Part shown: positions 6,033 to 8,878 of the stretch, in pieces | Layout: every line of letters starts with the position of its first letter | Numbering within the stretch: position 1 is the stretch's first letter | Assembly (NCBI GenBank): GCA_010092805.1 | Contig: JAADYY010000184.1 | Coordinates: 1 to 8,878, forward strand | Direction: 5' to 3' | Origin: Chloroflexota bacterium | Lineage (GTDB): Bacteria; Chloroflexota; Anaerolineae; Aggregatilineales; Phototrophicaceae | Length of the DNA stretch: 8,878 nucleotides | The notes under the pieces: model-generated | Seen by the model: the letters and a program-made list of their open reading frames with translations, nothing else | Told to the model about the DNA's origin: nothing | Databases searched by the model: none | Program-made: the position numbers and the translations under genes

Positions 6033-6041
6033 TGCTATTAT
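6033..6041 (+). promoter_or_regulatory. Candidate extended -10 promoter of the LacI regulator
   Basis: TGCTATTAT fits the extended -10 pattern TGnTATAAT with one mismatch. No good -35 is present at 17-18 bp, as is common for extended -10 promoters. The leader would be about 50 nt to the ATG at 6099. Confidence 0.45.
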
Positions 6042-6098
6042 TCCAACTGCTGTGAGGTTCTTTTCTTTTTTGAAGTCTGAGTGCAGGTTGAAACGAAC

Positions 6099-7160
6099 AT
6101 GTCCAAGAAGCGGGTGACCAGCCGCATGGTTGCGGAGCGCGCGGGTGTTTCGCGCACGACCGTATCCTTTGTCCTCAATAATGTGGCCCATGCCAACATC
6201 ACGACGGCGACCCGTAACCGGGTGCTGAGTGCCGCCCGTGACCTCGGCTATGTGCCCGACGTGGCCGCGCAGGCGCTGGTGAGTGGGCGCTCCAACAATA
6301 TCGGCTTGATCACCGTCGCCGCCAGTGATCAAGTTTTCCTCGATCCGCACATCCCCAACATCATGACCGGGCTGTTTGAGATCGCGCGGGCGCGCGGGTT
6401 CCGCCTGCTCGTTGAGCACATCGATCACCCTGATGACACCGAAACGGTGATCAACCTGTTGCGGAGCAAAAGCATTGCCGGGGCGGTCATCAACTGGATC
6501 AATGCGGAGAAGCTGCTGGCGGCGCTCTCGCCGCGCGAAGAGTACCCGATTGTGATCATCAACGGCGCGCCGCTGGACGGCTTGTACACCGTCAGCGCCG
6601 ACCAGACGGGCGGCGTGCGGCAGGCGCTCGATCACCTGTACGAACGCGGCCAGCGGCGCATTGCGTGCATCGCCTATTCGACGCCGGACGACTCGCCAAC
6701 GGTGCGTGAACGGTTGGCCATTTACCGGGCATTTCTGGCCCAGCACCACCTGCCGTTCTGCGACGGGTACATCCAATATGGCGAATACAGCGTCGAAAGC
6801 GGGCGCTTGGCCATGCAGGCGCTGCTGAATGTCGAACCGCGCCCCACGGCTGTCTTCACATTCAACGACACGATGGGGTTCGGTGCCCTACATGCGGTGC
6901 GCAATGCCGGGCTGCGCGTGCCGGACGACGTCGCCATCGTAGGGTTTGATGACAACCGGCTGTCGCGGTGGATGCTGCCCGCACTGTCGAGCGTGCATGT
7001 GCCGGAAATTGCGCAGGGGTATTTGGCGGGTGAGCAGTTGATGCGGCTCATCCACGGCGAAACACCAGCGGAGCGGCACATCCGGCTGGAAACACAGCTC
7101 ATCGTCCGCGAGTCGAGCGCGAAGCCGCGCGAATGCTCGCCGCCAGTCGCGGAATTTTAA
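6099..7160 (+). CDS. LacI-family transcriptional regulator
   Basis: The 353-residue protein has an N-terminal helix-turn-helix (about 7-28, with VAERAGVSRTTVSFVLNN), a hinge helix AAQALVSGRSNNIGLI (56-71), and a periplasmic-binding-like sensor domain. Sensor hallmarks are VSADQTGG (165-172), RGQRRIACI (183-191), PTAVFTFNDTMGFGAL (249-264) and VPDDVAIVGFDD (274-285). Such proteins usually repress carbohydrate genes and release DNA on binding a sugar. The ligand cannot be deduced and no sugar genes are adjacent. An upstream GTG at 6081 is possible. ATG 6099 is preferred because MSKKRVTSRMVA is the normal family start; the Shine-Dalgarno there is weak (AGG, 12 nt away). The conserved NDxMAxG motif reads NDTMGFG here. 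Autoregulation through the upstream dyads is plausible. Confidence 0.93.
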   Translation: MSKKRVTSRMVAERAGVSRTTVSFVLNNVAHANITTATRNRVLSAARDLGYVPDVAAQALVSGRSNNIGLITVAASDQVFLDPHIPNIMTGLFEIARARGFRLLVEHIDHPDDTETVINLLRSKSIAGAVINWINAEKLLAALSPREEYPIVIINGAPLDGLYTVSADQTGGVRQALDHLYERGQRRIACIAYSTPDDSPTVRERLAIYRAFLAQHHLPFCDGYIQYGEYSVESGRLAMQALLNVEPRPTAVFTFNDTMGFGALHAVRNAGLRVPDDVAIVGFDDNRLSRWMLPALSSVHVPEIAQGYLAGEQLMRLIHGETPAERHIRLETQLIVRESSAKPRECSPPVAEF

Positions 7161-7207
7161 CCGAATCGACCACAGGCTTTAGCACAATTCTGTCAGGCTT
7201 GTAGCGT

Positions 7208-7217
7208 AACGCGCGTT
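7208..7217. promoter_or_regulatory. Palindrome, possible LacI-family operator
   Basis: AACGCGCGTT reads the same on both strands and is embedded in a less GC-rich intergenic region, 48 bp past the regulator stop. LacI-family operators are short palindromes. At 10 bp with GC-rich content, chance cannot be excluded. Confidence 0.3.
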
Positions 7218-7230
7218 CCAGGTATTTGCG

Positions 7231-7290
7231 GTTACTCTCTTGGGCAATTTCGCTTGATTTTGGTTAAGGGAGTAACACGTGTCAAATCAA
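7231..7290. other. Interleaved inverted repeats, pseudoknot-like RNA candidate
   Basis: Stem A pairs GTTACTCTCTT (7231-7241) with AAGGGAGTAAC (7266-7276), 11 pairs including one G-T. Stem B pairs TTGATTT (7254-7260), which lies in the loop of stem A, with AAATCAA (7284-7290) downstream. The order A5'-B5'-A3'-B3' is that of an H-type pseudoknot or of two competing hairpins. No U tract follows. It lies between the lacI-type gene and the PHP gene. Confidence 0.45.
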
Positions 7291-7385
7291 ATAAGGGATT
7301 GATGTGAAAAGCTAGGGCGCTGCAAATATTTCTTAACGAATTATGGTAATCTATATCTTACAGGCTAGCGTAAATTAGGTGTCGG

Positions 7386-7440
7386 CTCGCCAAACCTCAG
7401 TGGGCGAGTAATCTCTAATGACTTGATGTGTTATTAAGTC
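7386..7440 (+). promoter_or_regulatory. Two consecutive dyads just upstream of the PHP gene
   Basis: CTCGCC (7386-7391) pairs with GGCGAG (7403-7408). GACTT (7420-7424) pairs with AAGTC (7436-7440), with partial pairing continuing inward. The second ends 7 nt before the GAGGA ribosome binding site (7448-7452). They could be operators or leader hairpins that affect translation. Confidence 0.4.
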
Positions 7441-7462
7441 GTGCAGCGAGGATAAGTGTTCT

Positions 7463-8821
7463 ATGGAACAGTTTCAAATCAGCGGCACGCTCACCGCCGA
7501 TGATCAGAAGCAGCACATCCCGCACGAGTTCATCGTCCCCACCAACGCCAAACAACTCATCATCACCTTCGACTATGCACCAAAACGCGCGCAGGGCCAA
7601 ACGCTCGATCACGAAATCAGTCTCAGCCTGTTTGCGCCCAGCGGCGCGCGCGGTGCGCGGCACAACCACCCAGATCTGGACATCACGCTGACCAATCACA
7701 GCGCCTCGCCGGGCTATACGGTTGGCCCGCTGGAGCCAGGCACGTGGATGGTGTTCATCGATACGCATCGTGTGCTGCCGCCCGATCCCATCGAGTACAG
7801 TTTCACCGTCACAGTCAGCTTTGACGAACCGACCACCCCACCGACCGTCTGGCCGCAGCGCGTCACGCCGCAGCGCGGGCCGGGCTGGTATCGCGGCGAC
7901 CTGCACGCGCATACCTTCCATTCGGATGCGCCCTGGGATGTGCCGGATCTGGCGGATTTTGCACGGCGGCACCACCTCGATTTCGTCACACTGACGGATC
8001 ACAACACGGTTTCCGGGCTGGCGCACTTCGACAGCCTGAGCGGCCCCGACCTGCTGACGATGGGCGGCATCGAACTGACGACATTTAACGGTCATGCGCT
8101 GGCGCTGGGCACCCGTGAATGGGTCGAGTGGCGGGCGCGCGACCGCACCACCATGACCGATCTGGCGCGGGCGGCGCTGGATCAAGGTGCATTTTTCGTG
8201 ATCGCGCACCCGATGAGCATCGGCGATCCGTACTGCTGCGGCTGTGATTGGGGGCATAATGATATGAAGCCGGGCATTTCACCTGCGGTTGAAGTGTGGA
8301 ACGGCCCCTGGCCCGGCGACAGCAACAACGAAGCCGCGCTGCAAACCTATTTCACGTGGCTGAACTCCGGGCATAAGCTGGTGGCGACGGCGGGCACCGA
8401 CAATCACGGCGCGGCGGCGCTCGACCCGCACGACGGGCTGAATGTGGTGTGGGCCGAGGCACTCACCGAAGCGGCGATCCTGGACGGCATCCGGCGCGGT
8501 CATGCGTACCTGAGTTCCGGGCCGGCATTGACCTTCACCGCCGAAGCCCCAACCGGCGAAACCGCGATGATGGGCGATACCCTCACCGCGAACAACGCTC
8601 AGATCCGCGTCGGGTGGAGTCGGTGCGCGGCGGGCGATGTCGTCGAACTGATCCACAATGGCAGCGTGGCGCAGCGGCTCCCCGCCGATGGGGCCGACAC
8701 TGCGACGCTGTGGGCTGTGCAAACGACGACAGCACCGGATTGGTACGCCGCCGCCGTCCGTGACCGGGACGGCAACCTGCGCGCCTTCACCAACCCGATC
8801 TTCTTCAAGGCACAGCCTTGA
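7463..8821 (+). CDS. CehA/McbA-like PHP-domain metallohydrolase
   Basis: The 452-residue protein has no signal peptide and is probably cytoplasmic. Residues 1-120 look like a beta-sandwich (GPLEPGTWMVFID at 88-100 resembles a PPC/jelly-roll strand pair). The PHP domain follows with its metal ligands: RGDLHAHTFHSD (144-155, H148 and H150), TLTDHN (176-181), E204 in GIELTT, H211, IAHP (H249), and GTDNH (D313, H315). CCGC (258-261) precedes a VEVWNG strand (276-281), as in CehA/McbA relatives. A C-terminal beta region (about 355-450) follows. PHP enzymes hydrolyse phosphoesters or related bonds at a trinuclear site; some CehA/McbA members cleave carbaryl-type esters, but the substrate here is unknown. 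All expected ligands appear intact. GAGGA lies 10 nt before the ATG. It follows the LacI gene by 302 bp and may be its target. Confidence 0.88.
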   Translation: MEQFQISGTLTADDQKQHIPHEFIVPTNAKQLIITFDYAPKRAQGQTLDHEISLSLFAPSGARGARHNHPDLDITLTNHSASPGYTVGPLEPGTWMVFIDTHRVLPPDPIEYSFTVTVSFDEPTTPPTVWPQRVTPQRGPGWYRGDLHAHTFHSDAPWDVPDLADFARRHHLDFVTLTDHNTVSGLAHFDSLSGPDLLTMGGIELTTFNGHALALGTREWVEWRARDRTTMTDLARAALDQGAFFVIAHPMSIGDPYCCGCDWGHNDMKPGISPAVEVWNGPWPGDSNNEAALQTYFTWLNSGHKLVATAGTDNHGAAALDPHDGLNVVWAEALTEAAILDGIRRGHAYLSSGPALTFTAEAPTGETAMMGDTLTANNAQIRVGWSRCAAGDVVELIHNGSVAQRLPADGADTATLWAVQTTTAPDWYAAAVRDRDGNLRAFTNPIFFKAQP

Positions 8822-8844
8822 TCGCGGCAGGTCATCGCATCAAA

Positions 8845-8878
8845 ATCACCCCCGCGTTCCCTCGCTCCGCAAGCCACC
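8845..8878. repeat. Partial GC-rich hairpin repeat at window edge
   Basis: The stretch starting AATCACCCCC and ending CTCCGCAAGCCACC resembles the left arms of the repeats at 4-50 and 70-105 (shared TCCCTCGC, CCGCAA and AAGCCACC). The right arm would lie outside the window. It begins 24 nt after the PHP stop. Confidence 0.5.

Larger units (their letters stand above)
5734..6098. other. Regulatory intergenic region upstream of the LacI regulator
   Basis: No gene is visible. In order the region holds the terminator-like hairpin (5742-5769), a GC-rich stretch with GGGGC...GCCCC pairing (about 5789-5828), a small hairpin ATCTG-ACAG-CAGAT (5829-5842), and an AT-richer part with a perfect dyad (5938-5957). 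AAATTGATG occurs twice, at 5890-5898 and 5956-5964, exactly 66 bp apart. TAGGGC (5965-5970) and GCCCTA (5998-6003) form another inverted pair. An extended -10 follows at 6033-6041. Confidence 0.6.
7161..7462. other. Structured AT-rich intergenic region, LacI gene to PHP gene
   Basis: No tRNA or open frame of note is visible. CAGGCTT...TAGC-type text recurs at about 7174, 7193 and 7361, the last two sharing CAGGCT plus AGCGTAA. AACGCGCGTT (7208-7217) is a perfect 10-bp palindrome with central GC-rich symmetry. Two interleaved inverted repeats occupy 7231-7290, and ACACGTGT (7275-7282) is palindromic. Two more dyads lie just before the PHP gene (7386-7408, 7420-7440). A weak extended -10 (TGGTAATCT, near 7344) is possible. 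Confidence 0.55.

Noticed and set aside
6030..6776. Minus-strand open frame of 248 codons over the LacI gene
   Set aside because: The frame opposite is a clear LacI-family protein. This one has no recognisable motif.
7161..7462. tRNA gene in the lacI-PHP intergenic region
   Set aside because: No GGTTCGA-type T arm, cloverleaf spacing or CCA end could be found.
7415..8257. Minus-strand open frame of 280 codons over the PHP gene
   Set aside because: It is a shadow of the PHP hydrolase, with Arg/Gln/His-rich text and no domain.

Overview
This is a GC-rich bacterial chromosome segment. The coding regions strongly avoid A/T at third positions, while the intergenic stretches are noticeably AT-richer. 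The mix of genes fits Chloroflexota, most likely Anaerolineae: an exported NMT1-like solute-binding protein, a family III CoA-transferase, a CehA/McbA-type PHP hydrolase, a LacI regulator, and GC-rich hairpin repeats of the CCCCGCTCCC...GGGAGCGGGG kind. That placement rests on general resemblance and is an inference. I see no rRNA, tRNA, CRISPR array, insertion sequence, phage gene or origin.

Layout. Positions 1-193 hold three GC-rich hairpins of one repeat family. A fragment of the same family reappears at the right edge (about 8845-8878), so the window is bracketed by it. Next comes a plus-strand gene for an exported GlcG/HbpS-like protein (354-1115). Convergent with it, only 14 bp away, is a minus-strand block. 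In its transcription order the block holds a PAS-histidine kinase with a Cys/His-rich insert (4520-3360), a CaiB/BaiF family III CoA-transferase (3315-2140, true start probably upstream), and a membrane-anchored DUF6920/DUF6544-like protein (1987-1130) with its own candidate promoter. A 340-bp divergent intergenic region separates the kinase from a plus-strand, internally shortened NMT1/THI5-like binding protein (4861-5733), which ends at a perfect 12-bp hairpin. A 365-bp regulatory region with several dyads leads into a LacI-family regulator (6099-7160). A further 302-bp structured intergenic region leads into a CehA/McbA-like PHP metallohydrolase (7463-8821).

How the genes work together. 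No complete pathway or transporter is present. The binding protein has no permease or ATPase beside it. The kinase has no adjacent response regulator. The LacI regulator has no sugar genes beside it; its best local candidate targets are its own gene and the PHP hydrolase. The kinase and CoA-transferase genes abut or overlap and are probably co-transcribed, an unusual pairing.

I do not see convincing evidence of a new multi-gene system. The points most worth checking are the apparent internal deletion in the binding protein, the non-canonical start of the CoA-transferase, the Cys/His cluster in the kinase sensor domain, and a pseudoknot-like pair of interleaved inverted repeats in the lacI-PHP intergenic region.
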